Shown here in pieces: positions 44,443 through 53,592 of a DNA stretch of 64,000 bases. Within the stretch, counting starts at the first letter, position 1, and the number at the start of each line of letters is the position of its first letter. The notes beneath the pieces are model-generated. The model was given only the letters and a program-made list of their open reading frames with translations, was not told the origin of the DNA and made no database searches. The position numbers and the translations under genes were made by a program. This DNA is from Hyunsoonleella aquatilis (GTDB lineage: Bacteria > Bacteroidota > Bacteroidia > Flavobacteriales > Flavobacteriaceae): positions 861,560-925,559 of the forward strand of contig NZ_JACNMF010000001.1 in the NCBI RefSeq assembly GCF_014270105.1. Direction: 5' to 3'.

Positions 44443-44506
44443 AGGGATGATGGAGGCCATTTATTATATAAATTAGTATGACGCTTTATGTTTTGAAAAA
44501 GAAAAA

Positions 44507-45043
44507 ATGAAGATTAAAACGATAAACATATTAGGTTTTTTGATGTTGGCGTTGGGGGTCGTGTGTTCAGCCGGTGGGCAAGATACGGCTGGCCAAAAGA
44601 CATATAAAATCATCCGATCAAGTTTAGGTTCAGGAGGGTCTTCGAAAACCTTCGCCACATCAAAAGGCCAGTATAAAGTAAGCCAAAGCATCGGACAATC
44701 CAGCGTTATTGGAACCTATTCCCGTAGTGGCTACTATTTACGGCAGGGCTACCAGCAACCTTCGTCCAAAATTAGGATAGCCAAAACTTCAGATGAAAAC
44801 AATCTCTTGGCCACTGTACTTCCTAATCCTTTTAACCATAAAATTTCGGTGTCTTTCAGTGAAAAGACTGATGCCCCAATTTCGGTTTTAATTTATGATA
44901 TCAGTGGCAAGCTCATTTATACAAAAGACTTTTCACCATCAAAAAATATTCAAATAGACCTCGGGCATGTATCCATGGGGTCATACCTGCTCAAAGCATT
45001 TTCTAATGGAAAAGCGTTTAACGCAAAACTTATAAAACAATAG
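44507..45043 (+). CDS. Short T9SS type A cargo protein
   Basis: 178 residues with a signal peptide. The middle carries SLGSGGSSKTFATSKGQYKVSQSIGQSSVIGTY and GYYLRQGYQQP, a pattern seen in short Bacteroidota secreted proteins. The last about 75 residues are a type A Por sorting domain (LATVLPNPFNHKISVSF, YDISGKLIYTKDF, MGSYLLKAFSNGKAFNAKLIKQ). It should be exported across the outer membrane and attached to the surface. The tail-fibre-like gene follows after 19 bases. Confidence 0.88.
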   Translation: MKIKTINILGFLMLALGVVCSAGGQDTAGQKTYKIIRSSLGSGGSSKTFATSKGQYKVSQSIGQSSVIGTYSRSGYYLRQGYQQPSSKIRIAKTSDENNLLATVLPNPFNHKISVSFSEKTDAPISVLIYDISGKLIYTKDFSPSKNIQIDLGHVSMGSYLLKAFSNGKAFNAKLIKQ

Positions 45044-45062
45044 TACCCAAAATCAATTTGTT

Positions 45063-47393
45063 ATGAAACGAATTTTTACCCTAACGTTATCTTTATTATT
45101 ATCAACATTGGCACTTGCCCAAACTGACGGTATTACCTATCAAGCAGTCATTATTGGCCCCGATGTTTTGGAATTGCCCGGAGTAGATTCCGAAAATAAT
45201 TACTTGCCAGTTGCAGATATCGCTATTAAATTCTCGATTATAGCCCCTGGAAGTGGTATAGTGGAATTTACAGAAATTCAGGATACCACCACCGACGAGT
45301 TCGGAAGGGTGAACTTAATTATTGGTCAGGCGAATCATGATGAATTTGAAAAGATAGATTGGAACGGTAATGCAAAATCCTTAAAGGTTGAAATCGACTT
45401 TAAAAATGGCGATGGTTTCGTAGATATGAGTATTGAAAAATTGACCTATGTGCCCTATGTAGCGCACAGGGATATTACTGCTACCGGTACTTTGGACGTA
45501 GATGGCGATACATTTTTAAATCGTGAATTGACCGTAGATGGACCCACTACATTGAATAGTACGTTGACTGTTGCCGGGCAAAACGCTTCTGAACTTACGG
45601 GAGATTTAACCGTAGATGGCGAAACTAATTTGAACAACACTCTAAATGTTACCAACCAGAGTGAGTCTAATCTTTCCGGGCCATTAACGGTGGGTAATAA
45701 TTTAAACCGTCCAGATGCGGCGGCACCAACCGTATTAAACGGCTCTTTGGAAGTGTATGGGGAATCAACTTTTACAAGTTTAGTGGCTGATACATTGACG
45801 ATTAATGTTGAAACCAATTTGAATGGGGATGTCAATATAACTTCTGATAACCAAGTTAAAATTACCTCGACTTTAACTGGCGATGAATTGGACATAAATA
45901 GTTATCCTTTGTTGATAGAGGGAGGCAATCAAGGCATAGCGGTAAGAGTAAATGCCGTTGGGGCAAGAAATAATAATAATTTCATTTCTTTTTGGGACGA
46001 AACGCCTGTTGGGTTGCAACCATACGAGCCTACGGTTTTCAATGCATTGGTTAGGGATATTTTTGATGCGGTTGGCATAGGCAGTGCAGGGGTATTTGAT
46101 GGATTTAACTATAACCCAAGCCCTGGAGCCAATACAATATCTGGAGTAACCTTACCGGATGCTAACGGACCTATGCTTTGGGGGCGCATTGAAGGTGAAA
46201 CCGACCCTGACGAATTTATAAATAATGCCGATTATAATTTAGAACAATTGAGTGTCTATTATGATGTAGTAGATGGTTTATTAGATCTTATTTGGGAAAT
46301 TGCTGATTTAGGAAAAACTACGGTAAATGTTACTGCGGCCTCAACGAGTACAACATTTTGTGCTGGTGTTGGGGGTTGTTTTACTGCTCCAGTTCCATCA
46401 TTGATTGCAGCGGCAGCATCAAATTTGGCTGTGCAGATTATAAAGGTTACTGCTGCAACGGCTAATGAGGTTTTTGCCGGATATATGCTCAATACGTTTT
46501 ACGATAATAAGAATAGGTTTAGAGGGGTGTCCTATGCCTCTGGAGCGGGGGATTATGCCGAGTATTTGGAACGTATGTACAGCAGCGAAACAATGAGTTA
46601 TGGCGATATTGTTGGAATCTATGGAGGCAAAATTTCAAAAAAAACCGCTGGTGCCCAGCGCATGATGGTGATATCATATAAACCAGCCGTATTGGGAGCA
46701 TTGCCACAAGATAACAACGCCCATCTTTTCGAAAAAGTGGCATTTATGGGGCAAGTGCCAGTAAAGGTGATTGGACCTGTAAACATTGGGGATTATATTC
46801 TTCCTAGTGGAGGTAATAATGGTCTGGGCATTGCAGTTTCACCAGATGACATCACGGCCAAAGATGTGAAGAATATCGTTGGAGTAGCTTGGGAGTCCTC
46901 GATAAGCAACTTAAGTTACAATCTCATCAATACTGCTGTTGGCATCAACAACAACGACAATAGCCCTATTGTACAAAAACTGGAGCAACAGGTTTTAGAG
47001 CAAAGGCGACAATTGGATGAACTTACTGATGTTCTGGCTAACGCACTGAAACGTTTGGATGCCTTAGAGAATGGGGACACTTATTATGATGCCTACAAGC
47101 CGGAAGTCCATGAGGATTCTAAAAATAACATGGACCATTATGGACGGAAATATGAAATAAAAGATGAGATCATTTACTATGAAATTACCGATGACGAGAT
47201 TGAGCAAGGACTTAGAATGGCCGAAAATACTTTTAAGGAATTGGGGGCAACAAAGGCCGAAAATTTCATCTTAAAGAAAATTAAAGAAGACCCTAATTTT
47301 AAGGAGCAGTTCAAGGTGCAATTTAGGAAGGCCTTTGAAAAACAAATACACTATCATAAAGAGATAAACACAGAAAACAGAGAAAAACATTAA
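45063..47393 (+). CDS. Phage-tail-fibre-like secreted protein
   Basis: 776 residues with a signal peptide (ending LALA-QTDG). Residues about 20-130 are a beta domain (GITYQAVIIG, EFTEIQDTTTDEFGRVNLIIGQ) frequent in Bacteroidota surface proteins. About 135-260 are repeated short beta turns (TLDVDGDTFLNRELTVDGPTTLN). Residues about 490-620 (ASGAGDYAEYLE, GDIVGIYGGKISKK, VPVKVIGPVNIGDYILPSG) resemble the C-terminal chaperone/protease region of phage tail fibres. A coiled coil (KLEQQVLEQRRQLDELTDVL) and charged tail follow. No sorting domain is visible. Probably a trimeric fibre; self-cleavage is a guess. Confidence 0.75.
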   Translation: MKRIFTLTLSLLLSTLALAQTDGITYQAVIIGPDVLELPGVDSENNYLPVADIAIKFSIIAPGSGIVEFTEIQDTTTDEFGRVNLIIGQANHDEFEKIDWNGNAKSLKVEIDFKNGDGFVDMSIEKLTYVPYVAHRDITATGTLDVDGDTFLNRELTVDGPTTLNSTLTVAGQNASELTGDLTVDGETNLNNTLNVTNQSESNLSGPLTVGNNLNRPDAAAPTVLNGSLEVYGESTFTSLVADTLTINVETNLNGDVNITSDNQVKITSTLTGDELDINSYPLLIEGGNQGIAVRVNAVGARNNNNFISFWDETPVGLQPYEPTVFNALVRDIFDAVGIGSAGVFDGFNYNPSPGANTISGVTLPDANGPMLWGRIEGETDPDEFINNADYNLEQLSVYYDVVDGLLDLIWEIADLGKTTVNVTAASTSTTFCAGVGGCFTAPVPSLIAAAASNLAVQIIKVTAATANEVFAGYMLNTFYDNKNRFRGVSYASGAGDYAEYLERMYSSETMSYGDIVGIYGGKISKKTAGAQRMMVISYKPAVLGALPQDNNAHLFEKVAFMGQVPVKVIGPVNIGDYILPSGGNNGLGIAVSPDDITAKDVKNIVGVAWESSISNLSYNLINTAVGINNNDNSPIVQKLEQQVLEQRRQLDELTDVLANALKRLDALENGDTYYDAYKPEVHEDSKNNMDHYGRKYEIKDEIIYYEITDDEIEQGLRMAENTFKELGATKAENFILKKIKEDPNFKEQFKVQFRKAFEKQIHYHKEINTENREKH

Positions 47394-47419
47394 CTGAAAA
47401 AGTGTTGAAAAATCGTAAA

Positions 47420-50400
47420 ATGAGGACTGCCTTTTTTGTTTTAACCTTGCTGTCTGTGATTTCCACCGTGCAATCGCAAAACACGGCAATACCCGATGTT
47501 AATTTTGAGGAGTATTTGGAGACCCATGATGCTAACGGGGGTGTTGTCCCCGTTGGTGACGATAGTAGTATGGGGGACGGGACGGCTAATAATGGTTTAG
47601 TGCTTACCGATAGAATTGCCAATGTTAAGTCTTTGATAATTAGTGAAATTGGTGCCTCTGATTTAACGGGAATTGAAGATTTTTCCAGTTTAGAAACTCT
47701 TATTTGTAGCAACAATAATTTAGTAAACCTGGATGTTTCTAGTAATGCAAATTTAAGAACATTGCTCTGTAGCGCTAATGAGCTGGCAACTTTGGATGTA
47801 TCCAATAATCTCGATTTGGAAGATTTGGATTGCTCCATTAATCAGATAGCGGTTTTAAATGTTGGTAGCAATACGCTTTTAAAAAGCCTGGACTGCTCTG
47901 AAAATAGAATCAATACTTTAAATGTAAACCTCAATACTGAATTGACGCGATTGTCCGTGTCCGGTAATCGAATTGGTGTTTTGCAGGTTGATAATAATGT
48001 CAATTTAGAAAACCTGCTATGCGCATCTAATCAGCTTGCCGGCATTAATTTATCGGCAAATACGAATTTAAAGGTATTGAACCTCGCAAATAATTCCATA
48101 GCGACATTGGATTTGAGTGCGTTAAATACCTTGGTTTGTCCCAATCCACAGACCGACCCCATAACGCCCTGTCAGGATGCATCTTCTATCAATGTATCCA
48201 ACAACCAATTGACTACTTTGACCGTTGCTAATGGTCATAACGATTTAATAACCTATTTTAATTCTGAAAATAATCCCGATTTATCCTGTATTCAGGTGGA
48301 TGCCGGTTTTATGCCCAATGCCAATTGGTCAAAAGACGATTGGACGTATTATGCCGAAACAACTTGCGCCGATATTTATACCTACGTACCTGATGATAAT
48401 TTTGAGCTAGCCCTCATTGACCTTGGACATGATACCATCCTCGATAATTTGGTGTTGACGGCAAATATTAGTGGTTTGCTAACTCTGGATGTGTCCAATT
48501 CAAATATAGACAGTTTGATAGGGATTGAAGATTTTGTGGCCTTGCAAACACTCAATTGTAGTGGTAACAATATCGAAATGGTTGACATTTCCAACCTATC
48601 CGCCCTTTCAAATTTTAATGTTTCTAACAATGATTTGATTCAGGTAGATTTGGGTAGCCTTTCAAATTTGGCAGTTCTGAATATCTCAAACAATGCGCTT
48701 AATACTTTGGATGTCAGCAATAATGTGGCCTTAACAAATTTAGATTGCTCCAATAACTCACTTCAATCTTTAGATGTAAGCAGTTTACCCGCTTTAACAG
48801 ATTTTAATTGTGAATCCAATGCTTTACGGGCATTAGATATTAGGAATGGGCAAAACCCAAACCTTTCAATTTTTAGCGCAATAAACAATGCAGATTTATC
48901 CTGTATTGAAACTGATACAGGTGCTGTTCCCGGTGGTGTAACCTGGGCGGTTGATGCCACAGCTTCTTATGCCATAAATTGCGGCACCTATGTGCCGGAC
49001 AATAATTTTGAACAAGCACTGGTAAACTTGGGATGGGATACCCTGCCTTTGGACAATTACGTGCCAACTGGTAATATTAATGCACAAACCAATTTGGATA
49101 TTAGCAGTCTTAATATTTCTGATTTGACGGGTATTGAGGATTTTGCGGGATTACAAACATTGAATTGTTCTGGGAACGAAATCGTTACATTAAATCTGGT
49201 AGCAAACACTAATTTAACGAGTATCAATTGTAATAATAATCCATTGGAGTTTGTAGATATCAGAAATGGAAATAATACAAATACTACGTTTTTCAATGCG
49301 ACAACCAACCCCAATCTATTTTGCATAAATGTGGACCCAGCAGTTATAGGAAATATTCCTGCAGGCTGGACGATAGACCCGATCGCGACATACAATGCAG
49401 ATTGCGAAAATAATAGGTACACCCCAATTCCCGACAATAATTTTGAACAGGCTTTACTTGATTTGGGTATCGATTTTGGTGTGCCAGACAATCAAGTGTT
49501 GACGGCCAGCATCGAATATTTAGAATCATTAAATGTAAGTGGTGAAAATATTCAAAACCTTCAGGGTATAAAGGCATTTTCTTCTTTAGTAGAGTTGGAT
49601 TGTAGCAATAATTATTTAGATGAATTGGATATTAGCGGAATGGTCAATTTAGAACGATTGTATTGTGGATCCAATTATTTTTTGACTTCCAATGTGGCTA
49701 ACCCCAATGGAGTTTTAAACATAACGGCAACCCCAAGTTTAACAACTTTGTTCTGTGCCCATAATGATTTGGCCGATTTGAATGTAACATTAAACACGAA
49801 TTTGGAAGTACTCGATTGCTCCAATAACCGATTGGCGCTTTTGGATATTAGCAACAATACAAGTTTGGTGGAGCTGAATTGTGACAATAATCAAATTTCA
49901 AACCTTACCACCTATACTGCAGATAACTTTACTTTAAGTGAATTGAGCTGCGCAAATAATACCCTTGCAAACTTGACCGTCAATCGATGTTTGGGGTTGA
50001 CAGAATTGAACTGTAGAGCCAATAGTTTAACCCAACTTAATATTACGGCCAACGTAGCTTTGGAGGTTTTGAATTTTTCGGACAATGAACTAACGGATGT
50101 TAATTTATCAGCAAATACTAATCTGATATTGCTTTCAGGGTCAAATAATGACCTGTCTGAAATAAATGATGTGTCTTCCACAAACTTGGAGCGAATAATT
50201 TTGGGTAACAATCAAATAAATGAACTCAGTGCAGTTTTAAGTACTTTGCCATTACTCAAATATCTTGTGGTAAATGGCAATCAATTGACGGATATGGATG
50301 CCAGAAATAATCCGAATTTAATCGAATTGAATGTTAGCAATAATAGTTTATCATCTTTGGAATTGTCTGCAAATTTGAATCAACTGAAAACGTTGAATTG

Positions 50401-52810
50401 TAGCAATAACCTTTTGGAAAATGATCTGGATTTGTCGACGATAGGTACGGGAACGTGTCCAGCAAATGAAGACTTTTGTCCAAATTCGATTACCATCAAT
50501 GTGTCGAATAACCAATTCGATTTTGTGAATATCCAAAACGGAATAAATAATGAAATTTCTGGTTTTGTGGCCACTGGAAACCCCAATTTGTTCTGTATTC
50601 AGGTGGACGATGAAAACAATATTGGAGCGAACTGGCTAAAAGATGCAATAGCAGAATACAGTACCGATTGTCGATTTGGCGAAACCTATGTCCCTGATGA
50701 TAATTTTGAGCAGGCTTTAATAGGTTTAGGTTATGATGTCGGTCCTTTGGACGATTATGTACCAACTGCAAATATTGAAGTGGTTACCAATTTGGATGTT
50801 AGTGCTGAGGGTATTGTTGACTTAACTGGGATTGAGGATTTTATCGCTATGGAGGATTTTAACTGTGCTAATAATGCGATTTCCGAAGTGGATTTGAGCA
50901 ATAATCCTGCTTTAAGTATTTTGAATCTTTCAGGAAATATGATTTCCGATGTGGATTTAAGCGCAAACACAAATCTTGTTAATCTGAATATTTCAAATAA
51001 TGAATTTTCAGAGTTTGTGCCCGAGGACATTCCAACGTTGCAAATCTTTAATTGCAATGAAAACATGATAGTTGAGTTGGATTTTACCGCGAATACTGCA
51101 TTGACCAATTTAAGCTGTGCTACAAACGCCTTGGAGGTTTTGAACTTACAAAACGGTCAAAATCCGAGCTTGTCCAATTTGGACGCTCAAAATAATTCTG
51201 ACCTGAATTGTATTCAAACGGATAATGGCAACGCGCCGGCTGGGGTCACGTGGTTGAAGGATGCAACAACGAATTACGCTATCGATTGTCATTTTGGCGA
51301 AACGTATGTGCCGGATGATAATTTTGAGCAGGCCTTGATAGATTTGGGCTATGATGCCGGTCCTATGGACGATTATGTACCGACTGTAAATATTGAGAGA
51401 GTAACGTCTTTAAGCGTGAGCAATAAAAATATTGCGGATTTAACTGGAATCGCTGATTTTGAGGCTTTGTTAACTTTGGACATAGAGGGCAATAGTTTAA
51501 CCACGGTAGATTTAAGTGCCAATATTACTTTATCCAATTTAAATGCTTCAGGAAATCAATTCGCAACATTAGATATTTCCAATTTGCCCAACTTGCAAGT
51601 GTTGGATGTTTCACGTAATAGTTTGTCAAGCATCGATACAGATTCTAATTTGGGACTAACTGTGCTCAATATTTCGGGCAATTTGTTTACGGCTTTGGAT
51701 GTAAGTTTATTGACCGATTTACAAGTTCTGCGATGTTCGGGCAACCAATTGGAAGAATTGGATGTTACCCTCAACACCAAATTGACGGAGCTAAGATGTT
51801 CCTCAAATGCATTTATTCAGGATAAATTGAACCTTCAAAACGGTGCAAATGCTATTTTAAATCAATTCAATGCTACTGGAAACCCAGACTTAAGCTGTAT
51901 TTTGGTGGATGACCCCATCGCGGTAATATCCAATGTTAACGGGGATTACGATAGTTGGTTCAAAGATCCATCTGCAAGTTATCAGACCGTCTGTGACGAT
52001 GCCGATAACGATGGGGTGGCCAACGAAGATGATTTGTGTCCGGGAACACCCTTTGGTGTTCCGGTGGATTTATTTGGATGCCGTTTTTCAATATTGCCCG
52101 AGGACAATTTTACCATTTTGATTACAGACGAGACCTGCTTGAATAACAATGATGGCAAAATAAATATTGTTACCAAAGAGCACTACGTTTACAAAGCATT
52201 GTTGACCAGTGATATTTTTAGCAAAGAATACACTTTCACTAATGAAATCAACATCTTAAATCTTGTGGCCGGAACGTATAGGCTCTGTTTAACATTGGAT
52301 GAGTTTCCGGATTTTATGAGGTGTTATGATGTCGTTATCAGGCATCCAGAGCATTTATCGGTAATAACTGGAAAACAGGGAAATTCAAAAAAGGCAACCT
52401 TTCAAATGTCGGGTAGTTCTAATTACCATGTGGAGTTTAACGGATTTCAGTTCACCACAAGTGAATCGGAAATTGCCTTAAGTTTGGAAGATGGTGCCAA
52501 TTCCATTAAAATTTCCACGGATTTGGAATGTCAAGGGACTTTTGAAAAGCAGATTTTTATCTCAGACGAAACGTTTGTGTACCCCAATCCATTCGGTGAT
52601 ACTTTTGACATATATTTAGGTGATTTAAGTGAAGAAGAATCCGCCGTAAATGTGTATTCCTATTTGGGGCAATTGGTGCATGCTGAAACCGTTTCAGCAA
52701 AAGAAAAAAGAAATTTAAGGGTAGATTCAAGTCAGTTTTCGTCGGGTGTTTATACAGTATTGATTCAATCAAAAAGTCGCACATCAACCTTTAAAATTGT
52801 GAAGAAATGA
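47420..52810 (+). CDS. Giant leucine-rich-repeat protein with T9SS type A sorting domain
   Basis: 1796 residues from the ATG (signal peptide MRTAFFVLTLLSVISTVQSQ); a GTG 18 bases upstream is the alternative. Six modules each begin with a [YVI]PDxNFExAL motif (residues about 22, 322, 524, 667, 1089 and 1294), continue with bacterial LRRs (LDVSxNxxLxxLxCSxN) and end with a CIxVDxxxxxxxxWxKD cap. A thrombospondin type 3-like DADNDGVANEDDLCPG (about 1525), a beta domain and a Por sorting domain (VYPNPFGDTFDIYL, from about 1719) follow. Internalin-like surface binding protein by architecture; the ligand is unknown. Confidence 0.92.
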   Translation: MRTAFFVLTLLSVISTVQSQNTAIPDVNFEEYLETHDANGGVVPVGDDSSMGDGTANNGLVLTDRIANVKSLIISEIGASDLTGIEDFSSLETLICSNNNLVNLDVSSNANLRTLLCSANELATLDVSNNLDLEDLDCSINQIAVLNVGSNTLLKSLDCSENRINTLNVNLNTELTRLSVSGNRIGVLQVDNNVNLENLLCASNQLAGINLSANTNLKVLNLANNSIATLDLSALNTLVCPNPQTDPITPCQDASSINVSNNQLTTLTVANGHNDLITYFNSENNPDLSCIQVDAGFMPNANWSKDDWTYYAETTCADIYTYVPDDNFELALIDLGHDTILDNLVLTANISGLLTLDVSNSNIDSLIGIEDFVALQTLNCSGNNIEMVDISNLSALSNFNVSNNDLIQVDLGSLSNLAVLNISNNALNTLDVSNNVALTNLDCSNNSLQSLDVSSLPALTDFNCESNALRALDIRNGQNPNLSIFSAINNADLSCIETDTGAVPGGVTWAVDATASYAINCGTYVPDNNFEQALVNLGWDTLPLDNYVPTGNINAQTNLDISSLNISDLTGIEDFAGLQTLNCSGNEIVTLNLVANTNLTSINCNNNPLEFVDIRNGNNTNTTFFNATTNPNLFCINVDPAVIGNIPAGWTIDPIATYNADCENNRYTPIPDNNFEQALLDLGIDFGVPDNQVLTASIEYLESLNVSGENIQNLQGIKAFSSLVELDCSNNYLDELDISGMVNLERLYCGSNYFLTSNVANPNGVLNITATPSLTTLFCAHNDLADLNVTLNTNLEVLDCSNNRLALLDISNNTSLVELNCDNNQISNLTTYTADNFTLSELSCANNTLANLTVNRCLGLTELNCRANSLTQLNITANVALEVLNFSDNELTDVNLSANTNLILLSGSNNDLSEINDVSSTNLERIILGNNQINELSAVLSTLPLLKYLVVNGNQLTDMDARNNPNLIELNVSNNSLSSLELSANLNQLKTLNCSNNLLENDLDLSTIGTGTCPANEDFCPNSITINVSNNQFDFVNIQNGINNEISGFVATGNPNLFCIQVDDENNIGANWLKDAIAEYSTDCRFGETYVPDDNFEQALIGLGYDVGPLDDYVPTANIEVVTNLDVSAEGIVDLTGIEDFIAMEDFNCANNAISEVDLSNNPALSILNLSGNMISDVDLSANTNLVNLNISNNEFSEFVPEDIPTLQIFNCNENMIVELDFTANTALTNLSCATNALEVLNLQNGQNPSLSNLDAQNNSDLNCIQTDNGNAPAGVTWLKDATTNYAIDCHFGETYVPDDNFEQALIDLGYDAGPMDDYVPTVNIERVTSLSVSNKNIADLTGIADFEALLTLDIEGNSLTTVDLSANITLSNLNASGNQFATLDISNLPNLQVLDVSRNSLSSIDTDSNLGLTVLNISGNLFTALDVSLLTDLQVLRCSGNQLEELDVTLNTKLTELRCSSNAFIQDKLNLQNGANAILNQFNATGNPDLSCILVDDPIAVISNVNGDYDSWFKDPSASYQTVCDDADNDGVANEDDLCPGTPFGVPVDLFGCRFSILPEDNFTILITDETCLNNNDGKINIVTKEHYVYKALLTSDIFSKEYTFTNEINILNLVAGTYRLCLTLDEFPDFMRCYDVVIRHPEHLSVITGKQGNSKKATFQMSGSSNYHVEFNGFQFTTSESEIALSLEDGANSIKISTDLECQGTFEKQIFISDETFVYPNPFGDTFDIYLGDLSEEESAVNVYSYLGQLVHAETVSAKEKRNLRVDSSQFSSGVYTVLIQSKSRTSTFKIVKK

Positions 52811-53520
52811 GACGATTATTTTACATATTCTATTTAGGGATTTCGCTATTTGGATGCAGTAAATCTTCAAATAATGACGGAGGTGGAGGGGAAGACCCCA
52901 ACAACCAAGGAGGACCGAACCAGCCTAATCCATTGATTGTCAATCTGCAGTTTCCACATGAGGATGGTTTGTGCAATGTAGGTACGGACATCACCTCGAC
53001 CCAAAGCACAGTTGTGTTTGAATGGGAAGCGAGCACCACTGCTGAAAGTTACACCATATTTGTTTCAAATCTGATCAACGGTGCTGAAATACAGGAAACC
53101 ACCAATCAAGATAAAATTGGAATTACATTAGATCGAGCCACCCCATATTCGTGGTATGTAGAATCTACTGCAGGATCCAAAACCGAAAAAAGCGAAACTT
53201 GGAAATTCTACAACGCGGGCACCGGGGTAGAAACTTATGCGCCTTTTCCAGCTACTCTAGATTCTCCATCTATGGCAGCATCCGTAAATGGACCAAACGT
53301 TACCCTGCAATGGACGGGTAGCGATGTGGACAACGATATTTCGGGTTACGATGTATATTTCGGGACTGTCAACCCTCCAATTTTGCATGCAAGTGACGTA
53401 GCAACCACACAACAAAGCGTTTCTGTCACTTCTGGTAGTATTTATTATTGGAAAATAGTAACCAAAGATGTCGTAGGAAATGCATCCCATTCTGATACCT
53501 TTCAGTTTAGAGCACTTTAA
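52807..53520 (+). CDS. Lipoprotein with two FN3-like segments
   Basis: 237 residues. The lipobox is LFGC (Cys17); a Gly/Asn/Pro-rich linker (GGGGEDPNNQGGPNQPNP) precedes two beta-sandwich segments of fibronectin type III type (VVFEWEASTTAESYTIFVS ... YSWYVEST; VTLQWTGSDVDNDISGYDVYFG ... YYWKIVTKD). The start overlaps the LRR stop by four bases (ATGA), so translation is coupled. It may present or anchor the LRR protein at the surface; function inferred from position only. Confidence 0.82.
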   Translation: MRRLFYIFYLGISLFGCSKSSNNDGGGGEDPNNQGGPNQPNPLIVNLQFPHEDGLCNVGTDITSTQSTVVFEWEASTTAESYTIFVSNLINGAEIQETTNQDKIGITLDRATPYSWYVESTAGSKTEKSETWKFYNAGTGVETYAPFPATLDSPSMAASVNGPNVTLQWTGSDVDNDISGYDVYFGTVNPPILHASDVATTQQSVSVTSGSIYYWKIVTKDVVGNASHSDTFQFRAL

Positions 53521-53592
53521 AATAGCTCTTAACTTAATTTTTAGATTTCAAAAATTGGAATAGCTGTATATTTACATGTTTTTAATTAAAAT

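Noticed and set aside
49057-49491. 144-residue frame antisense to the LRR gene (and similar ones at 50755-51108 and 48382-48630)
   Set aside because: Produced by the repetitive LRR codons read backwards; no independent support.
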